In this document: positions 8,377 through 15,444 of the stretch, piece after piece
Layout of the letters: the number at the start of each line of letters is the position of its first letter
Position numbering within the stretch: the first letter of the stretch is position 1
Assembly: GCA_944392315.1 (NCBI GenBank)
Contig: CALXWH010000001.1
Coordinates: 128,703 to 167,360, forward strand
Source: an uncultured Alphaproteobacteria bacterium
GTDB lineage: Bacteria; Pseudomonadota; Alphaproteobacteria; RF32; CAG-239
Direction of reading: 5' to 3'
Length of the DNA: 38,658 nucleotides
The notes under the pieces: model-generated
Database searches by the model: none
What the model was told of the DNA's origin: nothing
Seen by the model: the letters and a program-made list of their open reading frames with translations, nothing else
Position numbers and translations under genes: made by a program

Positions 8377-8820
8377 ATGAATATTGCAGACATAATTTCT
8401 AAAGATGCTGTGCTTGATAATCTTCAAGCAGCAAATAAGCGTGAGCTTGTTCAGATTTTATCTGAACGTGTTGCCGCACTTTCCGGTTTGGATGAACGGG
8501 CTGTTTTTGACGCTGTTTGGGAACGTGAAAATCTTGGTTCTACAGGCTATGGCGAGGGAGTTGCTTTTCCTCACGCCAGAATAGAAGGCTTAGATAAAGT
8601 TTGCGGTATGTTTGCAAGACTTGAAGAGCCGGTTGATTTTGATTCGTTGGACGGAAAACCTGTTGATTTGGTTTTCTTGCTTATTAGTCCGGAAAATAGT
8701 GGGGCTGATCACTTGACCGCCTTGGCTGCGCTTTCTCGTATTTTGAAAACAGAAGGCAGTTGCGAGAAATTGAGAAAAGCTCGTTCTATTGACGAAATTT
8801 ATGCAATATTAAATGCTTAA
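8377..8820 (+). CDS. ptsN: Nitrogen-type PTS EIIA component (PtsN)
   Basis: PtsN is the final phosphoryl acceptor of the nitrogen-related phosphotransferase chain (PtsP-NPr-PtsN). It regulates potassium, nitrogen and stress functions by protein contact rather than by carrying sugar. The 147-residue protein is a complete PTS EIIA type-2 domain. The phosphorylated histidine is His66 in GEGVAFPHARIEG, and the rest follows the family (VDLVFLLISPEN, HLTALAALSRIL). The ATG at 8377 has GAGGA nine bases upstream; a TTG at 8362 is less likely. It follows hpf by 18 bases and ends at a strong terminator. No rpoN or other PTS gene is nearby. Confidence 0.92.
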   Translation: MNIADIISKDAVLDNLQAANKRELVQILSERVAALSGLDERAVFDAVWERENLGSTGYGEGVAFPHARIEGLDKVCGMFARLEEPVDFDSLDGKPVDLVFLLISPENSGADHLTALAALSRILKTEGSCEKLRKARSIDEIYAILNA

Positions 8821-8837
8821 TTATTCCATTCAAGAAG

Positions 8838-8867
8838 TCCCCTATCTTCGGATAGGGGATTTTTTTT
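8838..8867 (+). terminator. Intrinsic terminator after ptsN
   Basis: A perfect 9-bp stem (TCCCCTATC at 8838-8846 with GATAGGGGA at 8851-8859) closes a TTCG tetraloop and is followed by eight T. It is a strong intrinsic terminator for the hpf-ptsN transcript. Confidence 0.95.
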
Positions 8868-9083
8868 ATGCACAGTATGATATCTGTAGCAGTTAAGCGA
8901 GATGCTCAAGGTTATACGCCTGGGGCTGAACGCCTAGAAGAAAGACGTGATGCTCGCTATAATGAGCTTAAACGGATTGAAAGTAATGAACGGATTAAAA
9001 TTCGTCAGGCTGAAGCCATTGAAAATGCCGCTGACAATATGGGCGTTCTCAGTGGAAATTTAAGTGTTAGCCTTGGTGATTGA
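8868..9083 (+). CDS. Small charged hypothetical protein, 71 residues
   Basis: I do not recognise this protein. Its 71 residues are hydrophilic and probably helical, with a run rich in Glu, Arg and Asn between residues 18 and 55 (LEERRDARYNELKR, AEAIENAADNMG). It has no signal peptide, membrane segment or cysteine. The frame lies entirely between two intrinsic terminators, and its first ATG touches the T-run of the ptsN terminator. It therefore has no room for its own promoter unless transcription reads through or begins inside the terminator. A second ATG at 8877 is possible, and no ribosome site stands before either. A chance frame or a short regulatory RNA remains possible. Confidence 0.45.
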   Translation: MHSMISVAVKRDAQGYTPGAERLEERRDARYNELKRIESNERIKIRQAEAIENAADNMGVLSGNLSVSLGD

Positions 9084-9097
9084 TTACCTATTTTTAG

Positions 9098-9131
9098 AGT
9101 GCTTTGATATATTGTCAAAGCACTTTTTTTA
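9098..9131 (+). terminator. Intrinsic terminator after the small ORF
   Basis: GTGCTTTGA at 9099-9107 pairs with TCAAAGCAC at 9115-9123 around a 7-base loop, followed by eight T. It ends any transcript of the 71-residue frame and faces the end of the minus-strand gene at 9142. Confidence 0.9.
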
Positions 9132-9141
9132 TATCGCTTTC

Positions 9142-10542
9142 TTATCGTGAAAAGTTATTCTTTATCTTACTCATCATCTTTTGCATTGGGGACAGAGGCT
9201 TTGTTCCATAGTATATCTTAGGTTTTGTGTTTAACTCATCAATTTTTAACTCTATATTATCCTTATCTTGTGGCAAAATTAACTCAGATAACGGAGCATT
9301 CAAACCGGTTTCACCACTTAATTCCACACGTTTTAAGCCTTCTATATTCAGCTGCAATTGCTCCGGCATGGTTTTACAATCTTTAAAATTGATTTCTTGG
9401 ACATTTTGAGGAAATTTTATCGCTTCCAACCTACTCAACAATGAATTCTGAAATTCTATTTTTTCGCACTCTTTTATGCTGCTTAAGTCTAGCACTTTTT
9501 GTTGCGCACGATAGTTGCGAATGCTTAATGTTTGAACCTTTTCAGGAAATATTTTTATCTTTTCTATATTATCCTGATTTAGTTCTAACAAGACTATCTT
9601 GGCAAACGATGATAAATCAAAATTTTGCGGTAATTGTGTTTTTCCATCTACATAAAATAATCCCATTTCCGCACCTTGCGGGAAAAACACATTTTCCGCA
9701 TCGCTCAAATCGGATTGCTCTATCAATACGCGCCATAATTTCTGTAAATTACTAAAGTCTATATCCTTAGAAAAACGCTTTGCTCTTTCAAATGAAATAT
9801 CGGTTATTGTATCCGGTAATCTTAGCACCAAACCGTTTAGGTCTGTTTGCTCTATATTTAGTAATTCCAGTTTTGAGCTATCTATATTATTGGCTTGAGG
9901 GATATTTTGACAATCGTTTATGGTTAAAATTTTTATATCATCCAGTTCCAGCCTTGAATAATCTTCTAAATTTTGATGACCTAAATATCCTCTTTCGGTA
10001 TTATTAGTTTGCTTTATCCGATATACTTTGCCTTCTGTAGCTTTCTTTTGAGCGTTTTGCAGAAGTTTCGTTTGCTCTTGGTAAACTTTTTGCTCAAGCA
10101 AGTAGTTATCAATGTTTTTAATATCTCTTTCATCTATATCTGTATTAGCAAAATATGTCGGTAAAGGTTGCCCTAACCCACTATAAACCAGGTTTGCCAA
10201 TAAATAATCTTCTGCATTTAATGTGCTTGTTTTTTTATGAACAACCTCTATCAAGTCTCGCATTTTTTCCAAAACAGATTTTTGTTCTTTGCGATTTAAG
10301 ATGCTCCCTACCAACAAAGGGCGATATATAGCGTATTCCGATAAATCTTTATCTGTTTTTTGTTTGATTAGGGCTAAAATTTCTCTGGTAACTTTGGGAT
10401 TATCCGTTGAACTCAATATACTTTGGCAAAATTCAGGAGTTATCGCCTTTTCTCCTATTTTATATTCATGTAGGCGATTGTAACAGGATAAAGGGCTCTT
10501 TTCCTCGTTTATGGCAATTACGTAATCTTTTATTTTAATCAT
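9142..10542 (-). CDS. Leucine-rich-repeat-like hypothetical protein
   Basis: This is a 466-residue protein of unknown function. The N-terminal third looks helical, with no signal peptide. From about residue 200 it holds irregular leucine-rich units of 20-24 residues, each with a strand-like core: LELDDIKILTINDCQNI, SKLELLNIEQTDLNGLVL, ITDISFERAKRF, VQTLSIRNY, VQEINFKDC. They suggest a curved solenoid built for protein binding, such as an intracellular adaptor or a type-III-like effector; this is inference. The ATG overlaps the stop of trmN6 by 4 bases (ATGA), so the two are probably translated together. The unit pattern is degenerate, so a beta-solenoid of another kind is possible. Confidence 0.7.
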   Translation of the reverse strand: MIKIKDYVIAINEEKSPLSCYNRLHEYKIGEKAITPEFCQSILSSTDNPKVTREILALIKQKTDKDLSEYAIYRPLLVGSILNRKEQKSVLEKMRDLIEVVHKKTSTLNAEDYLLANLVYSGLGQPLPTYFANTDIDERDIKNIDNYLLEQKVYQEQTKLLQNAQKKATEGKVYRIKQTNNTERGYLGHQNLEDYSRLELDDIKILTINDCQNIPQANNIDSSKLELLNIEQTDLNGLVLRLPDTITDISFERAKRFSKDIDFSNLQKLWRVLIEQSDLSDAENVFFPQGAEMGLFYVDGKTQLPQNFDLSSFAKIVLLELNQDNIEKIKIFPEKVQTLSIRNYRAQQKVLDLSSIKECEKIEFQNSLLSRLEAIKFPQNVQEINFKDCKTMPEQLQLNIEGLKRVELSGETGLNAPLSELILPQDKDNIELKIDELNTKPKIYYGTKPLSPMQKMMSKIKNNFSR

Positions 10543-11291
10543 TCACCCTCATCAAAAAAATTCTTGCCCAGCCGTAAAATTCTTTGAGCTTTGTTAGTAT
10601 AAGAACCATCTTGGTTATGCACATAAAAAGGCGGCAAAATTTTTGTTACGCCTCTTGCTCCTCTCTTGGCAATTATCGCTACTCGTTTAGCATCTTGTTC
10701 ATATTTGGAATATAGCGGCAAAATCCGTATATCTCCGGCGCGATTATGCAAAGCGGACAATATCTCATTTATGGCCTCGGTTCTGTTTATCAGATACAAC
10801 TCTCCTTTTGATTTTAACATTTTTATGCAAAAAATCAACCAGCCCGTTAAATCAAAGTTTTGATGATTATGAGCTAATTTTTTACTTTCATTCGGTGAGG
10901 GCATATCATGATCGCTATATGGCGGATTTGTTATCACGATATCATAGGTGTTCAGCTCTTCTTTTCTATCTTCTCGTATATCAAAATTTTCGTATGATAA
11001 AATGTTTTGAAAATTATTTGCCTTAGCACTTTGGTTTGATAATTCTACTAATTCTTTTTGAATGTCCAGCCCCTTAATTTTTACATCTTTGTCTTTCATT
11101 CTTGAGGCCAGGCACAATGATATAGCCCCTGTTCCGGAGCCGACGTCTAGAATTTTAGCGCCCGATTTTATTTTTCGTTCATCTACCAATGATGATAAAA
11201 ACACGGCATCCGTTGAGGCGCGATAGCCATCTTGAGGTTGAAAAATTTTTATTTGTTTATCCAGTAAATAATCATTGGTAAAATCAGACAT
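10539..11291 (-). CDS. trmN6: tRNA1(Val) (adenine(37)-N6)-methyltransferase-like protein
   Basis: This is an S-adenosylmethionine-dependent methyltransferase of 250 residues with a Rossmann fold. SAM-binding motif I is ILDVGSGTGAISLCLASR at about residues 40-57, and the amino-methylation motif is VITNPPYSD at about residues 119-127. The N-terminal segment DKQIKIFQPQDGYRASTDAVFLSSLV matches the YfiC/TrmN6 family, which methylates A37 of tRNA1(Val). NPPY marks N6-adenine or glutamine N5 methylation; the N-terminal stretch points to the tRNA enzyme rather than PrmC. It is the first gene of a coupled pair with the leucine-rich-like protein. The exact RNA target cannot be read from sequence. Confidence 0.82.
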   Translation of the reverse strand: MSDFTNDYLLDKQIKIFQPQDGYRASTDAVFLSSLVDERKIKSGAKILDVGSGTGAISLCLASRMKDKDVKIKGLDIQKELVELSNQSAKANNFQNILSYENFDIREDRKEELNTYDIVITNPPYSDHDMPSPNESKKLAHNHQNFDLTGWLIFCIKMLKSKGELYLINRTEAINEILSALHNRAGDIRILPLYSKYEQDAKRVAIIAKRGARGVTKILPPFYVHNQDGSYTNKAQRILRLGKNFFDEGE

Positions 11292-11306
11292 CGTTCTTCT
11301 TCCTAA

Positions 11307-11350
11307 AACAAAAGGCTTAAAAAGGTTTTACCCCTCTTAAGCCCTTTTTT
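11307..11350 (-). terminator. Intrinsic terminator after the ferredoxin gene (possibly two-way)
   Basis: GGCTTAA at 11314-11320 pairs with TTAAGCC at 11337-11343. On the minus strand the stem is followed by a T-rich tail, and on the plus strand by six T at 11345-11350. It separates the ferredoxin gene from trmN6, so the two minus-strand units are probably transcribed separately. Confidence 0.75.
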
Positions 11351-11369
11351 ATCTTATCTGTTTTGCAGA

Positions 11370-11606
11370 TTAAGCGCTTGGGCAGCTCTTTGCTTGTTCA
11401 GCATTTACTTTTACCCATTTTTCTTCTGCTTCATCATCAGATGTGATTGCACTTTGCGGGCATTCAGAAATGCAAACACCGCAATCAATGCAAGTATCCG
11501 GATCTACGACATATTGTTCATCACAAACATGAAATGCTTCTACAGGACATACACCTGCGCATGTTCCGCATTTGATGCACAAATCGCCATTTACAACTGA
11601 AGGCAT
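11370..11606 (-). CDS. 2[4Fe-4S] ferredoxin
   Basis: A small electron carrier of 78 residues with two clostridial-type cluster motifs: CIKCGTCAGVCP (residues 10-21) and CIDCGVCISECP (residues 40-51). Each has Cys-x2-Cys-x2-Cys-x3-Cys-Pro, so two [4Fe-4S] clusters are expected. It lacks the longer C-terminal extension and 3Fe motif of the FdxA ferredoxins common in aerobic Alphaproteobacteria. The acidic tail ends in CPSA. The gene stands alone, diverging from gltX and closed by its own terminator. It may serve low-potential reactions of an anaerobic or microaerobic metabolism; the partner enzyme is not in the window. Confidence 0.95.
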   Translation of the reverse strand: MPSVVNGDLCIKCGTCAGVCPVEAFHVCDEQYVVDPDTCIDCGVCISECPQSAITSDDEAEEKWVKVNAEQAKSCPSA

Positions 11607-11712
11607 ATTGTTTCTCCTAAAAATTAAAATTCATCACCGCTTTATTTATATGCAATCTGCACTAATTGCAAGTAAAAAATTATTTTTCATATACGCTTTC
11701 TTGATTTTAAGA

Positions 11713-11740
11713 TTGAAATTATAAAATTTCGCGGTATTAT
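11713..11740 (+). promoter_or_regulatory. Candidate promoter of gltX
   Basis: TTGAAA at 11713-11718 and TATTAT at 11735-11740 are spaced by 16 bases, about 33 bases before the gltX start codon. They lie in the 167-base divergent gap between the ferredoxin gene and gltX. Confidence 0.45.
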
Positions 11741-11773
11741 TTGCCCAATTGATTTTTTATTGAGGAATAACAA

Positions 11774-13096
11774 ATGTCAAATATTAAAGTCAGATTTGCG
11801 CCAAGTCCTACCGGCTGGATGCATATCGGTAATACCAGAACCGCCTTGTTTAACTATCTTTGGACAAAGAAGATGGGCGGTAAATTGTTGTTGAGAATTG
11901 ATGATACAGATAAACTTCGCTCTAAAAAAGAATATGAAGACGGTATCAGAGATGCGCTGACTTGGTTGGGAATCTCTTGGGATGAAGAAGCCAGACAATC
12001 CGCTCGTTTTGCGCGCTATGATGAAGTTGTTGAAAAATTAAAACAAGAAGGGCGAATTTATGCTTGTTATGACACGCCGGAAGAGTTGGAATTTAAGCGC
12101 AAGAGATTGCTCTCCAGAGGATTGCCGCCGATTTATGACAGACAGGCTTTGTCTTATACAGAAGCGGATATTGCTCGCTTTCAGGCGGAAGGGCGTAAGC
12201 CTCACTATCGCTTTAAGCTGATTGATGAGGAAATTGTTTGGGATGACGTTGTTAGAGGAACTTGCCGCTATGAAGCAAGCAAACTTTCTGACCCGATTAT
12301 CATTCGTGAAGACGGTAGCTATTTGTATCACTTGCCTTCTGTTATTGATGATGTGGATTTCAAAATCACTCACATTGTAAGAGGTGAAGATCACGTTACC
12401 AATACAGCTGCACAAATTCAGATGTTTAAGGCTATCGGCGGAACTGTTCCGACATTTGCACACTTGCCGCTTTTGACCGGTAAAGAGGGAAAGCTCTCTA
12501 AACGACTCGGCAGTCTTGGTGTGCGTGAATTGCGTGAAGACGGCATTGAAGCTATGGCGATTTGCTCATTCTTGGCAAAGCTCGGGACTTCGGAAGCGAT
12601 TGAACCGTTTTATTCTTTAGATGATTTGGCTCAAACTCTTGATTTTAGCAAAATCGGACACGCTCAGCCGAAATTTGATGAAGAAGAGTTGAAGAAATTT
12701 AATACTAAACTTGTTCACAATATGCCTTATAGCGCGCTTAAAGATAATTTTGGCGTGAGCGAAAATTTCTGGAACGATGTTAGAGGAAACCTTGAAGTTG
12801 CCAAAGATGTTTTGTTGTGGGATAATATTTGCAACAAAGAGATTGAACCGATTATGGAAGATGCTGACTTTACGGCTCAAGCTGCGCAAATGCTTCCGGA
12901 AGGTGATTTTGATGATGCCACTTTCAATAATTGGATGAATAAACTCAAAGAAGCAACAGGCAGAAAAGGTAAAGATTTATTCCACCCTATTCGTATGGCT
13001 CTCACCGCTCAGGCAAATGGACCGGAATTAAAAACTTTGTTGCCGCTTATCGGCAGAGAAAAGGCTTATTTGCGTCTTAACGGGAAGAAAGCATAA
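11774..13096 (+). CDS. gltX: Glutamyl-tRNA synthetase
   Basis: This enzyme charges tRNA(Glu) with glutamate. The 440-residue class I synthetase begins with RFAPSPTGWMHIGNTRTALFN, which contains the HIGH-like motif. The KMSKS-like loop is GKLSKRLGS at about residues 238-246. An all-helical anticodon-binding region follows, ending in FHPIRMALTAQANGPEL. At 440 residues it belongs with the shorter GluRS found alongside a second copy in many Alphaproteobacteria. In some species one of the two also charges tRNA(Gln) for GatCAB; which role this copy has cannot be told here. A GAGGAA site precedes the ATG, and the gene ends at a strong two-way terminator. Confidence 0.96.
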   Translation: MSNIKVRFAPSPTGWMHIGNTRTALFNYLWTKKMGGKLLLRIDDTDKLRSKKEYEDGIRDALTWLGISWDEEARQSARFARYDEVVEKLKQEGRIYACYDTPEELEFKRKRLLSRGLPPIYDRQALSYTEADIARFQAEGRKPHYRFKLIDEEIVWDDVVRGTCRYEASKLSDPIIIREDGSYLYHLPSVIDDVDFKITHIVRGEDHVTNTAAQIQMFKAIGGTVPTFAHLPLLTGKEGKLSKRLGSLGVRELREDGIEAMAICSFLAKLGTSEAIEPFYSLDDLAQTLDFSKIGHAQPKFDEEELKKFNTKLVHNMPYSALKDNFGVSENFWNDVRGNLEVAKDVLLWDNICNKEIEPIMEDADFTAQAAQMLPEGDFDDATFNNWMNKLKEATGRKGKDLFHPIRMALTAQANGPELKTLLPLIGREKAYLRLNGKKA

Positions 13097-13118
13097 TCTT
13101 TCTTTATTGCGGATAAAT

Positions 13119-13148
13119 AAAAAAGCCTCTTCATGGAGGCTTTTTTTT
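13119..13148 (+). terminator. Two-way terminator between gltX and the helicase-like gene
   Basis: GCCTC at 13125-13129 pairs with GAGGC at 13136-13140. The stem is flanked by A-rich sequence on the left and eight T on the right, so it can end the convergent transcripts of gltX and of the minus-strand gene at 13206. Confidence 0.9.
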
Positions 13149-13205
13149 GTTTTAGAGCTTGATTAACTCATCAAACACAGAATTCCTATTCCCTTAACGT
13201 TATCC

Positions 13206-13895
13206 TTATTCGCGGGATTGAGAGATTTTGTTCAAACATATTTCACAAGTTTTATCTTTGGCTATTTTCGGATTGAGGGATTCAAATATCTTTTTGGCTT
13301 CTGCCAGATATTTTTTCCGCTCTTCCGGTGTTTTTGCCTGAGCGGCTTGTTCTTGCGCCTCATCGCATAATACCAATCCGATATTTTCTTTGCCTACCGC
13401 ATTTATCATTTTTTCCATTGAGGCATAAGTACCTACAACTATCGGCGTATCGGCTGTTTTTTCTTTGCCGTAAAAAGCACCAATCTCCGAGGATGAAAAG
13501 CCGGTCTTATCTATAAAATCTTGCTTAACTTGCTCTAAGACTTTGGTATTTTCTTCTAAGATGATAATCTTTTTATGTGGTGCTTCCGCTCGATAGCCCT
13601 CTGCCATTGCCATCATCAAATAGGTTTTACCAAACGCCGTACACGCGTGGAAATAACCATGGCTTAAAGAAGCATCTTCCGCGCTAGCTTTATCCACCAG
13701 CTTTAGTATGCTTTGCTCTTGGCGATCTTCTAAATCCAGCTCGTTGGCTACAAACTTTTTGATGATACCTTCTTTAAGTGCGCGAAAACTTTCTTGACGC
13801 TCTCTTGGTTCAATGTCTTTTTCTTGCGCTATACCTTCGCGCCATTGTCTTTTGTTGGCTTCTATTTTGGCTAAAGTTTCTGTATCTATCGGCAT
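13206..13895 (-). CDS. Half-helicase: lone RecA1-type NTPase domain of a DEAD/DEAH family protein
   Basis: A 229-residue protein that carries only the first half of a superfamily 2 helicase core. A charged helical N-terminal segment (residues 1-75) precedes a Walker A-like CTAFGKT at 85-91. Next come a motif Ia-like stretch KKIIILEENTKVLEQV, the motif Ib-like VVGTYASMEKM and a Walker B LVLCDEAQ at 174-181. The second RecA domain with motifs IV-VI is missing; after about 30 helical residues the protein ends with a CxxC (Cys217, Cys220). The reading frame shows no damage, and no continuation is visible downstream before the terminator. It could be a remnant of a larger helicase or a stable ATP-binding protein with another job. 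Confidence 0.7.
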   Translation of the reverse strand: MPIDTETLAKIEANKRQWREGIAQEKDIEPRERQESFRALKEGIIKKFVANELDLEDRQEQSILKLVDKASAEDASLSHGYFHACTAFGKTYLMMAMAEGYRAEAPHKKIIILEENTKVLEQVKQDFIDKTGFSSSEIGAFYGKEKTADTPIVVGTYASMEKMINAVGKENIGLVLCDEAQEQAAQAKTPEERKKYLAEAKKIFESLNPKIAKDKTCEICLNKISQSRE

Positions 13896-14085
13896 TTCTC
13901 GTCCTCTTTTGTTTAAAAACCTCCTGATGTTACCCTATTTTTAGACAAACTTCAAGCGTAAATTTTTTCTAAAAATCTTAGTAGAATCCCACAACAAACT
14001 TGGAAATGAATTGAGGATTTGTCGTGTATTTTTTATTCTTTACTTATATAAAAAATTGCGCTACCTTTATCGCGTTTTAATAAAA

Positions 14086-14100
14086 GTTTTGTCACAAAAC
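14086..14100. promoter_or_regulatory. Inverted repeat upstream of rsmB, possible operator
   Basis: GTTTTGT at 14086-14092 and ACAAAAC at 14094-14100 form a perfect 7-bp inverted repeat around one base. It lies 26 bases before the rsmB start, within the 231-base gap that otherwise shows no gene. A second pair (GCGTTTT 14072-14078, AAAACGC 14097-14103) overlaps it. No T-run follows, so it is not a terminator. A regulator site is possible but unproven. Confidence 0.25.
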
Positions 14101-14126
14101 GCCATATTTTACATAAAGGATTTTAT

Positions 14127-15395
14127 ATGATTAACGAACGTGCTGCATACGCGGACATTTTGCAAAAAATTCTGACGTCTAATGTTCCTTTGAGCGCTTT
14201 TAAGGATAGTCTGCCCAATGCACAAAAAAATTTTTTTAATATGCTGTTTTTAACAACCTTTCGCCAACTGACTTTCATTAAAGAGCAGGTTTTACCGCGT
14301 TTTGTTCAAAAGAAAATCCCCTCTAAACAGAAAATCTTGAGCTATGTTCTTTATCTGGCTATTACAGAATTGTTGTTTTTGGAAACGCCTGATTACGCCG
14401 TGCTTAATTCTTATGTGGATATTGCTAAAAAATCTACTGATAAATTTGGGGCAAACTTTACTAATGCCGTTTTGAGAAATGTTTTACGACATAAATCTGA
14501 GCTCCTTTCTCTCCCTCTTAAGTCTTATTTCAGCGCAGAGTTCTTAAAAATCTTAAAACCTGATTATACCAAAGATGAAATTCTGCAGATGGAAAAATAT
14601 GTGGTTGTTGAGCCGGCTTTGGATATTACACTTAAAAACTCTGCTCCGAATCCTTTTGCTAACGGTCTTACTTTGCCTAACGGCTCTATTCGCTTGCCGG
14701 CACAGACAAAAGTTTCGGAACTTCCGGGGTATGCGGACGGTATTTGGTGGGTTCAAGATGTTTCGGCTTCTCTTGCTGTTCAGGCTTTATCCGATATTTT
14801 TGGAAAACAGGTTTTAGACTTATGCGCTGCTCCCGGAGGCAAGACAGCTCAATTGCTTGATGCGGGCGCAAAGGTAACGGCTGTTGATATATCTCAAGAG
14901 CGGCTTGAAACCTTGAGAGAAAATATGAAACGCCTCAATTTGACAGATAACCTCCAAATCGTTTGTGATGATGCGTTGCAGTTTTCATCTTCTAAAAAGT
15001 TTGATATTATCTTGGTTGACGCGCCCTGCTCTGCAACCGGTACTTATCGCCGGCATCCGGAAATTATTCACACCAAAACAAGGCAAGATGTCTTGCAGCA
15101 AGCACAGCTACAAAAAGATATTCTTGAACACGCTGTTTCTTTATTGTCAGATGATGGCAAAATGGTTTATGTTACTTGCTCGTTGGCTAAAGACGAGGGA
15201 GAAAAACAAATCAACACGTTCCTAAAGCAACATTCTGAATTTGTGGCGGCTCCTATTTCTGTTTTGGGGACGGAACATATGCTAACTAAAGAGGGATATT
15301 TACGAGTTCTCCCGCAATATTTTAATATTCCCGGTCAACCTGATTTATCTGGTGCGGATGGATTTTTTATCGCGTGTTTGCAAAGGAAAATTTAA
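14127..15395 (+). CDS. rsmB: 16S rRNA (cytosine(967)-C5)-methyltransferase
   Basis: RsmB methylates C967 of 16S rRNA. The 422-residue protein has an N-terminal NusB-like RNA-binding domain (residues 1-135, with FFNMLFLTTFRQLTFIKEQVL and TNAVLRNVLRH). A SAM-dependent methyltransferase domain follows: motif I VLDLCAAPGGKTAQLLDAGA, motif IV DAPCSATGTYRRHPEI, and motif VI VYVTCSLAKDEGEKQI with the nucleophilic Cys of the TCS triplet. DAPCSATG and the two cysteines are the signature of RNA m5C enzymes. The length matches RsmB, and the NusB domain separates it from RsmF. An AAAGG site precedes the ATG. Two unknown genes follow on the same strand. Confidence 0.94.
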   Translation: MINERAAYADILQKILTSNVPLSAFKDSLPNAQKNFFNMLFLTTFRQLTFIKEQVLPRFVQKKIPSKQKILSYVLYLAITELLFLETPDYAVLNSYVDIAKKSTDKFGANFTNAVLRNVLRHKSELLSLPLKSYFSAEFLKILKPDYTKDEILQMEKYVVVEPALDITLKNSAPNPFANGLTLPNGSIRLPAQTKVSELPGYADGIWWVQDVSASLAVQALSDIFGKQVLDLCAAPGGKTAQLLDAGAKVTAVDISQERLETLRENMKRLNLTDNLQIVCDDALQFSSSKKFDIILVDAPCSATGTYRRHPEIIHTKTRQDVLQQAQLQKDILEHAVSLLSDDGKMVYVTCSLAKDEGEKQINTFLKQHSEFVAAPISVLGTEHMLTKEGYLRVLPQYFNIPGQPDLSGADGFFIACLQRKI

Positions 15396-15444
15396 TAAAC
15401 TGATGTTATACTATCTATAACTTAATAGAGCTAAAGGTGATATG

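Noticed and set aside
9227..10007. Plus-strand frames of 60-104 codons opposite the leucine-rich-like gene
   Set aside because: The minus frame is 466 codons with coherent repeats and coupling to trmN6; the plus frames are shadows.
13896..14126. 6S or other structured RNA in the gap before rsmB
   Set aside because: No long imperfect hairpin or terminator; only the short inverted repeats stand out.
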